Assembly (NCBI GenBank): GCA_043820265.1 | Contig: JBDREA010000101.1 | Coordinates: forward strand, 1 to 12,485 | Length of the DNA stretch: 12,485 bases | Reading direction: 5' to 3' | From: JBDREA01 sp043820265 | GTDB lineage: Archaea; Altiarchaeota; Altiarchaeia; IMC4; JBDREA01 | In this document: in pieces, positions 1 to 6,592 of the stretch | Layout: each line of letters starts with the position of its first letter | Numbering within the stretch: position 1 is the stretch's first letter | Notes under the pieces: model-generated | Seen by the model: only the letters and a program-made list of their open reading frames with translations | What the model was told of the DNA's origin: nothing | Database searches by the model: none | Program-made: the position numbers and the translations under genes

Positions 1-72
1 CTACACCCCGGCACATTAAAGCGGCTGGAACTAAACCTCCTAGAACGGGAGACACATATAATCGAAGAGTAA
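1..72 (+). CDS. C-terminal end of an upstream protein gene (partial)
   Basis: Frame 1 is open from the first base and closes with TAA at 70-72, giving 23 residues that end in ...LLERETHIIEE. The stretch is charged and helix-like, with ordinary codon choice, as expected for the tail of a soluble protein. A T-run (78-82) follows the stop and could end transcription. The piece is too short to identify a family. It could also be a chance open frame, since 23 codons carry little statistical weight. The remainder of the gene lies left of the window. Confidence 0.5.
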   Translation, partial: LHPGTLKRLELNLLERETHIIEE

Positions 73-77
73 AAACA

Positions 78-85
78 TTTTTAAA
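78..85 (+). promoter_or_regulatory. Probable TATA box of the secreted-peptide gene
   Basis: TTTTTAAA lies about 65-70 bp before the ATG at 149. An archaeal TATA box here would place transcription start near 105-110, leaving a leader of roughly 40 nt that carries the Shine-Dalgarno site. The same T-run could instead be the terminator of the upstream gene. A run of nine G (88-96) lies between the box and the predicted start. Confidence 0.4.
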
Positions 86-130
86 GTGGGGGGGGGCAAT
101 AGGTTAGTGTAAAACTAATAGTTTAGTTAA

Positions 131-138
131 AAAGGAGG
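131..138 (+). promoter_or_regulatory. Strong Shine-Dalgarno site
   Basis: AAAGGAGG is located 10 nt before the ATG at 149. It fixes the start of the small secreted-peptide gene. It is the only convincing ribosome binding site at a gene start in this window; the other starts look leaderless or nearly so. Confidence 0.75.
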
Positions 139-148
139 AAACCAAAAA

Positions 149-358
149 ATGAAGAAGCTTTTGATAGTTTTTGTTGCGCTTGTATTATTATCGACTAGCG
201 CCTCTGCATTAAAGATCGTCTTTTTAACTGGAGACGAGAACATCAACATCCAAGCAGCAGTAGGGGATGGTTCAGGCGAAGGAGCAGGCTCAGACGCTCG
301 GCTAGCAGCAGGCAGTGGGGACACTCCATTATTAGATGGCGGTGAAGACTGCACGTAA
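149..358 (+). CDS. Small secreted peptide, 69 aa, unknown function
   Basis: The start is set by AAAGGAGG 10 nt upstream. Residues 1-20 form a classic Sec signal peptide: a Lys-Lys n-region, the hydrophobic core LLIVFVALVLL, then an S-A-S-A signal peptidase site. Cleavage would leave a peptide of about 49 residues that is acidic, rich in Gly, Ala, Ser and Asp, and carries one cysteine next to the C-terminus (EDCT). There is no second membrane segment and no lipobox cysteine at the cleavage site. It ends 46 bp before the convergent end of the membrane-protein gene. It resembles no family I know. A secreted signal, a small antimicrobial or a minor cell-surface peptide are all conceivable, but none is shown by the sequence. 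That it is a real secreted gene product is well supported. Confidence 0.75.
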   Translation: MKKLLIVFVALVLLSTSASALKIVFLTGDENINIQAAVGDGSGEGAGSDARLAAGSGDTPLLDGGEDCT

Positions 359-360
359 TT

Positions 361-387
361 GTCCCTTTTCTTTCTTATTTTTTTCCC
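361..387 (+). terminator. T-rich terminator after the secreted-peptide gene
   Basis: Directly after the TAA at 356-358 comes a pyrimidine tract with T-runs (TTTTC, TTTC, then seven T). T-runs without a stable hairpin are typical archaeal termination signals. It lies in the short gap between two convergent genes. Confidence 0.6.
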
Positions 388-404
388 AACTTCCAGCTTT
401 AGCT

Positions 405-980
405 CTACTTGTCAGAGGACGCAACTTGTTTTTTCTGAGAACTCCCCTCTTCTTCAGTTATCTCTTTTTCAGGAAGGTTTTTCTCCAAAACATCCCCTAA
501 AAGATCCGAGGTGTCTTTGTTTGCGACAATCACGAAGTTGCGCCCCTGGAAGTGCTTAATCAGCTCCCGGCTCTCATTGGATAATGTAAAAGCCGCAGTC
601 AGATTTTCCATGTCAAGAAAGTATCTTTCAATATCCTCCCATCTGATAAAAGGCCTTCTCGTGGAGAAATATTTCAGGTGGGCACGGGTAAAATCGTTTT
701 TTCCCACATAATAAATCCTAATCCCTTTATCCGTCAACTCAACCCTAACCTCGTTTCCATGCATCAAAGCGAAGTAGGTGTATACTACCACAACAAAACC
801 TGCCGCAAAAAGGTAGCCCCCATAAGTGATGTTAATCCTGGTCACAAAGACCGGAAAAAAAACGTAGATGAAAACCAATCCTACAAAGGCGTAAAACAAC
901 TCTTTTCTAACCCGAAGACTCTCCACCAACTGCCTCTGAGAAGAGACATTCCATGAGAGTAGCACATCGTCATCTGCCAT
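405..980 (-). CDS. Two-helix membrane protein with probable PH-like domain, 191 aa
   Basis: The layout is: an N-terminal soluble stretch of about 27 residues, two hydrophobic helices (about 28-47, LFYAFVGLVFIYVFFPVF, and about 54-73, GGYLFAAGFVVVVYTYFALM) joined by a very short loop, then a soluble domain at about 76-170. The soluble domain reads VRVELTDKGIRIYYVG, then FIRWEDIERYFLD, ending in a helix after FVIVANKDTSDLLGDVL. The order two TM helices, strand pair with 'gi', 'i.W.dI' and a closing helix is that of bacterial/archaeal PH-like (YcxB/bPH) membrane proteins. This is a pattern-level resemblance. The tail (171-191) is charged and probably disordered. I chose ATG at 980 over an in-frame TTG at 989 because a TATA-like box sits about 30 bp before it. 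It follows tiaS on the same strand after 73 bp. No specific function can be assigned. Confidence 0.72.
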   Translation of the reverse strand: MADDDVLLSWNVSSQRQLVESLRVRKELFYAFVGLVFIYVFFPVFVTRINITYGGYLFAAGFVVVVYTYFALMHGNEVRVELTDKGIRIYYVGKNDFTRAHLKYFSTRRPFIRWEDIERYFLDMENLTAAFTLSNESRELIKHFQGRNFVIVANKDTSDLLGDVLEKNLPEKEITEEEGSSQKKQVASSDK

Positions 981-1006
981 ATGTATCAAAAAGATATGGA
1001 CTATGT

Positions 1007-1015
1007 CTAAATAAA
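1007..1015 (-). promoter_or_regulatory. Probable TATA box of the PH-like membrane protein gene
   Basis: On the minus strand TTTATTTAG covers -35 to -27 relative to the ATG at 980, within a T-rich stretch. No Shine-Dalgarno site precedes the ATG, so the transcript is probably leaderless or nearly so. The same T-rich stretch lies just past the tiaS stop and may also help terminate that gene. Confidence 0.45.
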
Positions 1016-1053
1016 AATCCTATCTCCACCATCAGAAACCAAGAACACACCGT

Positions 1054-2295
1054 TCAATGCGATTCAAGAGCCAAAGGCCTGGCGAGGTGCCTTCTGGCTT
1101 TTGGGGGGACCTCATACCATCCCGTCACCAACTCTCTGGGGATGATCTTCGTCGGCGCACTTTCAAGTGTGATGCTGTTACTGCAATGCCTGCACTTGAA
1201 ACCTTGAACTCGGCCTGCAGAAGTCATTTTTTTCCCATTACAGCAGTAAGGAGCATCAATAATCTTTTGTTCGACCAACCCATTTACCCTGAATTTTTCA
1301 AGGTTAACTGTGCCAGGATATTTTCCAATGCACCCGGTGACCGTTATCCTATCCCCAACCTGGAGCTTCGATACTTCGCTTCGAAATTCTCCGGTCGGTT
1401 CATATGCTGCGCAATCGATACTTCCTGAGCCGTCAGATAAACCAAAAAATACATGACCTCCCTCGATCACCTCCGGCTTTCTTTCAACCTCTCCTGAAAG
1501 AGCCACGCAATCAAAGGACTTGACCTCAAAGATCTTCTTCGCCGTGATATGGTCGTCTGAGCCCTGGTTCGTCAAGAACACGGCTATCCGTTCAACCTGT
1601 TCGGTCGGCCGAATCATTCTCCAAGCCTCTTCGACCGCCTCTTTCGAAACACCCCTTATTCCCGCATAGATCGGATCTTTTCCGCGCGGAAGGATCAACA
1701 CCCGCTTCGATTTTCTATCAACGTTGTCAAATGTCCTGGGAAACAATACCTCATCCATCGCCCAAACACTATCTTCCTCGATAGATCTCGGCAAACCGCG
1801 ATTTTCCGGCAGGCGATAAGAGATCAATTCATAGGTCCTCCTATGAAGAGGCGCTCCGATTGCGGCAAGCGCCCCGATTAATCCTCTCCCGTTGCCGAGC
1901 CTGAAATGATCAAGCGAGAACCGAGAGATCAATTCCTCGGCGTCCCGAATGCTCACAAGTTCAGATACTGCCCTTCGATAAAAGGCAAACAAACTCTCCC
2001 TTAAATCGGAGCCCCCGTATTCGATAAAAACAACCCCTGGATTAGTGTTCTCATCATCCGTGAACGAATTACTTCTCACAAACTCTTCGACAATCCCCTT
2101 AACCTCTTGCGGGTCATAGCCGCCGTCCACCTCAAATGCGACCGCTCCATTTCCCCTTGTTTTAAACGGGATAGCTGGATTCAACCTGATAAGCCGAGGA
2201 AGTCCTCGAAGCTCCAACTTCTTACTAAGCAAAGCTGCAACATAAGTCGTGCAACCTCCCTCAAGGGAGTCTGTGTCGTCGATCCCGACAAGCAT
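1054..2295 (-). CDS. tiaS: tRNA(Ile2) 2-agmatinylcytidine synthetase TiaS, 413 aa
   Basis: TiaS uses ATP and agmatine to convert C34 of the CAU-anticodon tRNA-Ile2 to agmatidine, so that it reads AUA codons. It is archaea-specific and essential where tested. The sequence shows the full family layout: the N-terminal kinase-like motif GIDDTDSLEGGCTTY (4-18); GNGRGLIGALAAIG (134-147) of the central ferredoxin-like domain; DPIYAGIRG (207-215); TNQGSDDH (242-249); an OB-fold at about 262-335; a zinc ribbon at about 348-373; and the C-terminal signature YEVPPKARRHLARPL (393-407). Length is normal for the family. One oddity is that the first zinc knuckle, normally CPxC, reads A-P-Y-C-C here, so the expected first cysteine is replaced by Ala and an extra Cys follows; the second knuckle CRHC (368-371) is intact. 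The gene diverges from nreA and precedes the membrane-protein gene on the same strand. Confidence 0.97.
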   Translation of the reverse strand: MLVGIDDTDSLEGGCTTYVAALLSKKLELRGLPRLIRLNPAIPFKTRGNGAVAFEVDGGYDPQEVKGIVEEFVRSNSFTDDENTNPGVVFIEYGGSDLRESLFAFYRRAVSELVSIRDAEELISRFSLDHFRLGNGRGLIGALAAIGAPLHRRTYELISYRLPENRGLPRSIEEDSVWAMDEVLFPRTFDNVDRKSKRVLILPRGKDPIYAGIRGVSKEAVEEAWRMIRPTEQVERIAVFLTNQGSDDHITAKKIFEVKSFDCVALSGEVERKPEVIEGGHVFFGLSDGSGSIDCAAYEPTGEFRSEVSKLQVGDRITVTGCIGKYPGTVNLEKFRVNGLVEQKIIDAPYCCNGKKMTSAGRVQGFKCRHCSNSITLESAPTKIIPRELVTGWYEVPPKARRHLARPLALESH

Positions 2296-2318
2296 AGGGA
2301 AAAAATATGAAAAACATG

Positions 2319-2326
2319 CTTAAATA
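2319..2326 (-). promoter_or_regulatory. TATA box of tiaS, possibly shared with nreA
   Basis: Read on the minus strand, TATTTAAG covers -31 to -24 relative to the tiaS ATG, the spacing expected for a leaderless transcript. Read on the plus strand the same bases are CTTAAATA, equal to the plus-strand box used by the modular genes further right. That reading would start an nreA transcript near 2345-2350, leaving a leader of about 25 nt. One near-symmetric box could therefore serve both divergent genes. Confidence 0.55.
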
Positions 2327-2371
2327 TTCAATATTCCATTTTTCCGCTACTCTCACCAAAGTATTAAAGTC

Positions 2372-3655
2372 ATGTCCAAACCAGAGAAGATCAAACACCA
2401 AACGGCTGAGACTCCTCGTTGTTCGATTCTGAAGGAGATGGTCAAGTTGCGCCCCATGAGCAGAGATTTATGTCTAGCCTGCAAGGGAGGTCGTCTACTC
2501 TGCGGCCAATCTCCATGTCCTCTAATATCAAAAATACAATTTCAAGGGCCGGCGGAGCAGAAACTCTCCCAAGACATGTTCGGCCCCTCTCCTTCAATCT
2601 TTGTCGGCTGGCACGGCTACCCTGAGGTGAACGTGGGGCCAATGACTGGCATCGAAACCGGAAACGCCGCTCTACTTGACGACCCAGGCGCATGGTACGG
2701 CCTAGGATTCGACGAAATCATCAATCTAAGAACCCAGCTCGTGCGAAGCAAAAAACCAGTCGACGTCCACACCCGAGAAAGGTATATCCTTGAAAACCAG
2801 GAGATCGCATTGTCTGTTAAACCAATCGATGTTGAATCACATTTCAAAAAGAAACCCTCCTACTCGATGAACTTCTCACCCATCAGCCAACCCATGGGTC
2901 CGACGGGCGTCCTTGAAAGGATGAGGATAACTGAAAATCCAAAGATTCCCAAAAGAGTCGACTATGTCGTCAATGACGAACTCAGGGCGGCGGACGCAGC
3001 CTCCATCCTCTTTCGCGAGAACCACGACGTCTACTACCTAACGAACATCCTCTCATCTGGCGCCCTTGGAATGGATGAAAGAAAAAAGCTCGTCCCCACC
3101 CGCTGGAGCATCACAGCAGTCGACGACATCATCGCAAAGAACCTGATGGAAGAAATCCGCACCTATCCTGCGATAAACGACTTTCTCGTCTATTCCAACC
3201 AATATCTGGAAAACCACTTCGAAATCCTACTAATCCCCGGAGGTTGGGAGTTCGAGCAGTTCGAGGCCTGGGCACCTGGAAGCCTCTGGACTCTTTCACG
3301 AACGAAGCCAGTCATAGTCCAAGAAAACGAAGCCCATGAGGGGAGGACGAAGTACGCATTCAACGAAGGCGGCGGCTACTACGCAGGAAGGCTGGGAGTA
3401 GTAGAGGCGCTTTGGAAGATGAAAAGACAAGCCAGATGCGTGGTATTTAGAGAAATCTACGAAGGATACGTCGTACCCGTTGGTGTCTGGGAGGTAAGAG
3501 AGAACGTGAGAAAAGCGATGCAAAATCCTCCGAAAAAATTCAACACACTCAAAGAAGCCCTACAACACATCAAAGAAAAACTCCGACTACCCCTCGCCGA
3601 CTACATGAAAAAATCAGAAATCCTAAAGCAAAGGAGACTAGATGAATTCTACTAA
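2372..3655 (+). CDS. nreA: Archaeal PCNA-binding DNA repair protein NreA, 427 aa
   Basis: NreA proteins are conserved in archaea, bind the sliding clamp PCNA, and are linked genetically to repair of DNA crosslink damage in haloarchaea. The biochemical reaction is not settled. The sequence shows an N-terminal zinc-binding motif C34-x2-C37-x6-C44-x4-C49 followed by Pro, then the typical Nre_N region (DMFGPSPSIFVGWHGYPEVN and the stretch to RSKKPVDVHT). A C-terminal Nre_C region follows, with GGGYYAGRLGVVEAL and FREIYEGYVVPVGVWEVRE. The last eight residues, QRRLDEFY (420-427), form a textbook PIP box (Q-x2-L-x2-F-Y) at the extreme C-terminus, as in other NreA proteins. Length is normal. No Shine-Dalgarno site precedes the ATG, which was chosen because it is the first Met and gives the usual short lead into the zinc motif. 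It converges on the following minus-strand gene with a 12-bp gap. Confidence 0.95.
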   Translation: MSKPEKIKHQTAETPRCSILKEMVKLRPMSRDLCLACKGGRLLCGQSPCPLISKIQFQGPAEQKLSQDMFGPSPSIFVGWHGYPEVNVGPMTGIETGNAALLDDPGAWYGLGFDEIINLRTQLVRSKKPVDVHTRERYILENQEIALSVKPIDVESHFKKKPSYSMNFSPISQPMGPTGVLERMRITENPKIPKRVDYVVNDELRAADAASILFRENHDVYYLTNILSSGALGMDERKKLVPTRWSITAVDDIIAKNLMEEIRTYPAINDFLVYSNQYLENHFEILLIPGGWEFEQFEAWAPGSLWTLSRTKPVIVQENEAHEGRTKYAFNEGGGYYAGRLGVVEALWKMKRQARCVVFREIYEGYVVPVGVWEVRENVRKAMQNPPKKFNTLKEALQHIKEKLRLPLADYMKKSEILKQRRLDEFY

Positions 3656-3667
3656 TACATAGGGCCC

Positions 3668-6475
3668 TTACTTCTTAATCGGAATTACCTTTGCCAATTC
3701 TTCTATAAAGGAGCGTATCCCACCAATGCCACTCATCCCTTCATCATATATGGACCCCCCTCCTCTACTCTCTAATAGTTCCATTGTTCCGTCTGGAAGT
3801 TTAGGCCATACTTCGGTTAGTGAGCCCATAAACTCTCTAAGCTTTTTGACCTCATCCACGAATCCACCATAAGATTCTATGCGCATAACCTCCCTTTCTT
3901 CGGTCCCCTCTAGGTATTTACCGATTCTTCGACTGGCTTCTTGCATATCGCCTTTTCCAACCTCTATCTCTCCAGGGTCTGGATCATCTATATTTGTCTT
4001 CAGCCCCTCAAGGCCTTCAAGACATCTGAAGAATGTTCTTTCCTCATCTCCCTGATACATATCTTCACGAAACCAATCCCAGTTTTGGTCTCGATCAGAC
4101 CACACACTTTCAGGATCATCACGAAATGACCGGATATTGGACTTCACGTTTTCAACATTTAAATCCGTTAACCGGACTTTTGCGATTTCTTCAAGTGTTG
4201 ATGGGCGCCAACCTTCATCTAATCGATCAAATAGTCCTGCCACATCAATTGGTCCCTCAACCTCGAGCCCATAATACTGTCGATATTGTGATTGAGCGTA
4301 GACTTCGTTAAAGCGAAGTTCTCTTTGACGCCAGAAAGGCAAATCTCTTTGAAATCCATAGGTGAAAGTTAGATCATCATCATCAAATCGCAAGTCATCG
4401 GAAAGATCGATATGGCCGACCGATTCTTGAGTTATTGAATCAATGACCGTATTCCCTAGACTCTTTCCCCTTGAAGTTAAAACAGGTTGATTTTCTCTTT
4501 CTAATCGTCTGACGTCCTCATTTAGCGAATAGTTTTTCAACGCTCCCAGAGAAATAGCAAATCTATAGCGGGGATCGAAAGAAAGGTTCTCAGGATTAAT
4601 TATTTTTCTTGAGTGGATATTCTTATACACTTCTTCTTTCCTTCCCATTGATATCTCCCAGATAATATCTTTCAACCGCCGATCGCGATGGGCGGTAGAA
4701 ATTAGTTTTTGGAAACGTTGGCCTTCACCTGCCTTAAACTGGATTCCCGCCTTACTTTCTGGATCAGTCAAAACCCAGATCTCCTTAGCGAGTGTAACGC
4801 CTTTCGAAAGGTATGGATCAACTGTCTTCATTAGAGGTCTTTCGAACTTGCCTAGCTCTTCAATCCTATCTTCAATTTCATCTTGAGAATGACGAACTCC
4901 TTTGACACTATCAAGCATCGAACCAAGTTGATCTCTTTCAGCAGCCTTTAGTCCAAATCCCTGTCCTTCTCGTAGGAGCCCGGAAACATCGTCAATTAGT
5001 GCAGTTTTTAACTCGAAAAAATCCAAAAATCGATCCATTGGTTTAAGTAAACTCTCTAACTCCTCCTTTGCACGAAGTTCTTGTTGCAAGTCACGTTTTC
5101 CGATGCTCAATCCCTTACCAGCAAGGCTTTCTGGATCAAAAGGCACAATACTTGTTTCAACACCTCCCGCAGGTATCAGATCTGTTATATCGCGCCCTAT
5201 CCGTCTTTGTTCTTCGCTGCCACCAGGAAGCAGTCTAGTGCCTTTTCTTGCGCGAGTATCCCCTGCTCGTCTTCTTCGCTCTTGCATATCTCTGACTTTC
5301 TTAAGGCGACCTGACTTAGCATATGTTTGCAGTACCTCCAATAGACCCTGAGCCTGGGCACGCTCATCTTTATCTAAATGAGGGCTATCTAAAAGCAATC
5401 TCAACCGGGGGAGAGTGCTCGCCAATGGACCTTCATACGTATCCTTTGTTTCATCTAAGAATCTTCCTACAGCTTTTTCATGGTCGACGTCTAGTCGCGC
5501 GATGTTAGCAAAATTCACATCCCCCCCTACAACATCACGCACTAATTGGATCTGACTTGAGGCAGCCATAATCTCTTCTAATAGTTTATTATCTCCTCCT
5601 CGTAAACCCCTTTTTGCGAATGTTACACTTGGTGTGAGATCCTCTGGTTGAAAAAGGCCCTCAGCTAATTTAACATAGAATTCAAAAGGGAACTCAACAT
5701 CCACTCCAAAGACGTTTCGAAATCTATTGTAGTTTGCCACCATCCCCACAGTATCGTGGAATCGCTTTTTTTGATCGTATAGTCCCCCCGTATCATCTTC
5801 TCCTTCCTTTCCCATAAAAACTTGTATCTCACGATTTATTGACTCCCGCAGAATATTACCAAATCTCCGTACTTGACCTCCAGTTTCACCGGAGGCCTGT
5901 TTAAGTGGGGTAAAATCATCAACCACAGAAAACAAAGATAAGACGTATGACGGATCAGGATCCTTCTTTTTACCCTCCTTTTCAATCTCGCTAGTAACCG
6001 CTCCCATGGCCCAGGCTGGCAAAGCATCAATAACTCCGAACTTCTTCAAAAGAGCAGCATACTGTCCATGGATCAAAGGATGCTCCTCAAACCTCTTTTG
6101 ATTTCCTAAAATAGATTCCTGGAGTTTTCCCGCGAGAGTTGGGTCAATGGATGCATCTGTTTTTTCAAAGACTTCCCCGACAGCCGATAAAGTTCTTCTA
6201 AGATCGAAAAGATTCCAGAAACGGTGACTGTGATCCTGCCACTCAGGCAGAAATTTCAAATTCGCCTCATCGAGATAACCCTGCCACATACGATTCGAAA
6301 GTCCAGTGAGATCTTTAAGAGTCCACTTCGATTCCCTATCTCTGATTTTTCCCACTCCATCATCAGAGGAAAATCTTGGAGGCAAAGGAACTGGCAGATT
6401 ACTTTGATCTGGATGGATCGGTCGATGATTCCTATGACCACCTCCCGTATCCCTACTCCCCGGAGCCTTGCTCAT
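3668..6475 (-). CDS. Large soluble charged protein, 935 aa, unrecognised
   Basis: I do not recognise this protein. It has no signal peptide, no membrane segment and a single cysteine (C818). It is rich in charged residues and looks mostly helical. Visible regions: a disordered Gly/His/Pro-rich N-terminus (1-45); helical segments at about 50-390; a strongly basic patch at about 391-415 (RLKKVRDMQERRRR and the Arg/Lys that follow), suggesting nucleic-acid or acidic-partner contact; a helical, partly coiled-coil-like region at about 455-550; an acidic-aromatic stretch at about 690-740 (RFDDDDLTFTYGF, YRQYYGLEVEG); and a Gly-rich C-terminal piece (ESRGGGSIYDEGMSGIGG) ending in a short helix. I chose ATG at 6475 rather than an upstream start at 6517 because a TATA-like box lies about 30 bp before it and inside the longer reading frame. 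It diverges from the modular gene set with 117 bp between starts, so the two sides may be co-regulated. No catalytic motif was found. Confidence 0.85.
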   Translation of the reverse strand: MSKAPGSRDTGGGHRNHRPIHPDQSNLPVPLPPRFSSDDGVGKIRDRESKWTLKDLTGLSNRMWQGYLDEANLKFLPEWQDHSHRFWNLFDLRRTLSAVGEVFEKTDASIDPTLAGKLQESILGNQKRFEEHPLIHGQYAALLKKFGVIDALPAWAMGAVTSEIEKEGKKKDPDPSYVLSLFSVVDDFTPLKQASGETGGQVRRFGNILRESINREIQVFMGKEGEDDTGGLYDQKKRFHDTVGMVANYNRFRNVFGVDVEFPFEFYVKLAEGLFQPEDLTPSVTFAKRGLRGGDNKLLEEIMAASSQIQLVRDVVGGDVNFANIARLDVDHEKAVGRFLDETKDTYEGPLASTLPRLRLLLDSPHLDKDERAQAQGLLEVLQTYAKSGRLKKVRDMQERRRRAGDTRARKGTRLLPGGSEEQRRIGRDITDLIPAGGVETSIVPFDPESLAGKGLSIGKRDLQQELRAKEELESLLKPMDRFLDFFELKTALIDDVSGLLREGQGFGLKAAERDQLGSMLDSVKGVRHSQDEIEDRIEELGKFERPLMKTVDPYLSKGVTLAKEIWVLTDPESKAGIQFKAGEGQRFQKLISTAHRDRRLKDIIWEISMGRKEEVYKNIHSRKIINPENLSFDPRYRFAISLGALKNYSLNEDVRRLERENQPVLTSRGKSLGNTVIDSITQESVGHIDLSDDLRFDDDDLTFTYGFQRDLPFWRQRELRFNEVYAQSQYRQYYGLEVEGPIDVAGLFDRLDEGWRPSTLEEIAKVRLTDLNVENVKSNIRSFRDDPESVWSDRDQNWDWFREDMYQGDEERTFFRCLEGLEGLKTNIDDPDPGEIEVGKGDMQEASRRIGKYLEGTEEREVMRIESYGGFVDEVKKLREFMGSLTEVWPKLPDGTMELLESRGGGSIYDEGMSGIGGIRSFIEELAKVIPIKK

Positions 6476-6497
6476 AGAAATATTTAGGCAGTACAGG

Positions 6498-6505
6498 CAT
6501 AAATG
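6498..6505 (-). promoter_or_regulatory. Probable TATA-like box of the 935-aa protein gene
   Basis: On the minus strand CATTTATG covers -30 to -23 relative to the ATG at 6475. TGCC at -15 to -12 resembles TTCC at the same position in the three divergent modular genes. A second A/T-rich stretch (CTAAATATT) is too close to the ATG to be its TATA box. The match is weaker than for the modular genes. Confidence 0.4.
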
Positions 6506-6562
6506 CGGAAAAAGCACTCTAGAAACTGATTGATGAATCGGCTGACAATGGAATATCTCCGA

Positions 6563-6569
6563 CTTAAAT
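6563..6569 (+). promoter_or_regulatory. TATA box CTTAAAT, modular gene 1
   Basis: CTTAAAT begins exactly 30 bp before the ATG at 6593, and TTCC-N2-ATA follows at 6578-6586. The same arrangement occurs at 7625 and 8935 with identical spacing to the ATG. There is no ribosome binding site, so a leaderless transcript starting at or next to the ATG is likely. Confidence 0.75.
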
Positions 6570-6592
6570 CCTTTGGTTTCCTGATAATTATC

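Noticed and set aside
981..989. TTG start three codons before the ATG of the membrane protein.
   Set aside because: It is a weak start codon without a ribosome binding site, and the TATA spacing fits ATG 980 better.
1057..1428. Plus-strand open frame of 123 codons opposite tiaS.
   Set aside because: It is the antisense shadow of the well-identified tiaS coding region.
4720..5450. Possible hidden NPY-type module in the 935-aa protein (RLRLLLDSPHLDKDE resembles the ALxDAP block).
   Set aside because: The NPY opening and the spacing of the other blocks are missing; the short likeness is within chance for helical charged sequence.
6476..6517. Longer start for the 935-aa protein.
   Set aside because: The extra 14 residues would be translated from the TATA-like region; ATG 6475 fits the leaderless spacing seen elsewhere.
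6525..6540. Small inverted repeat GATT-gatg-AATC in the divergent spacer.
   Set aside because: Four-base arms are too short to support an operator or hairpin.
6530..6592. Longer start for modular protein 1, giving a hydrophobic N-terminus (FGFLIII) that resembles a signal peptide.
   Set aside because: This stretch contains the CTTAAAT box and the TTCC-N2-ATA element shared with the two paralogues, whose ATGs align with 6593. It is promoter, not coding.
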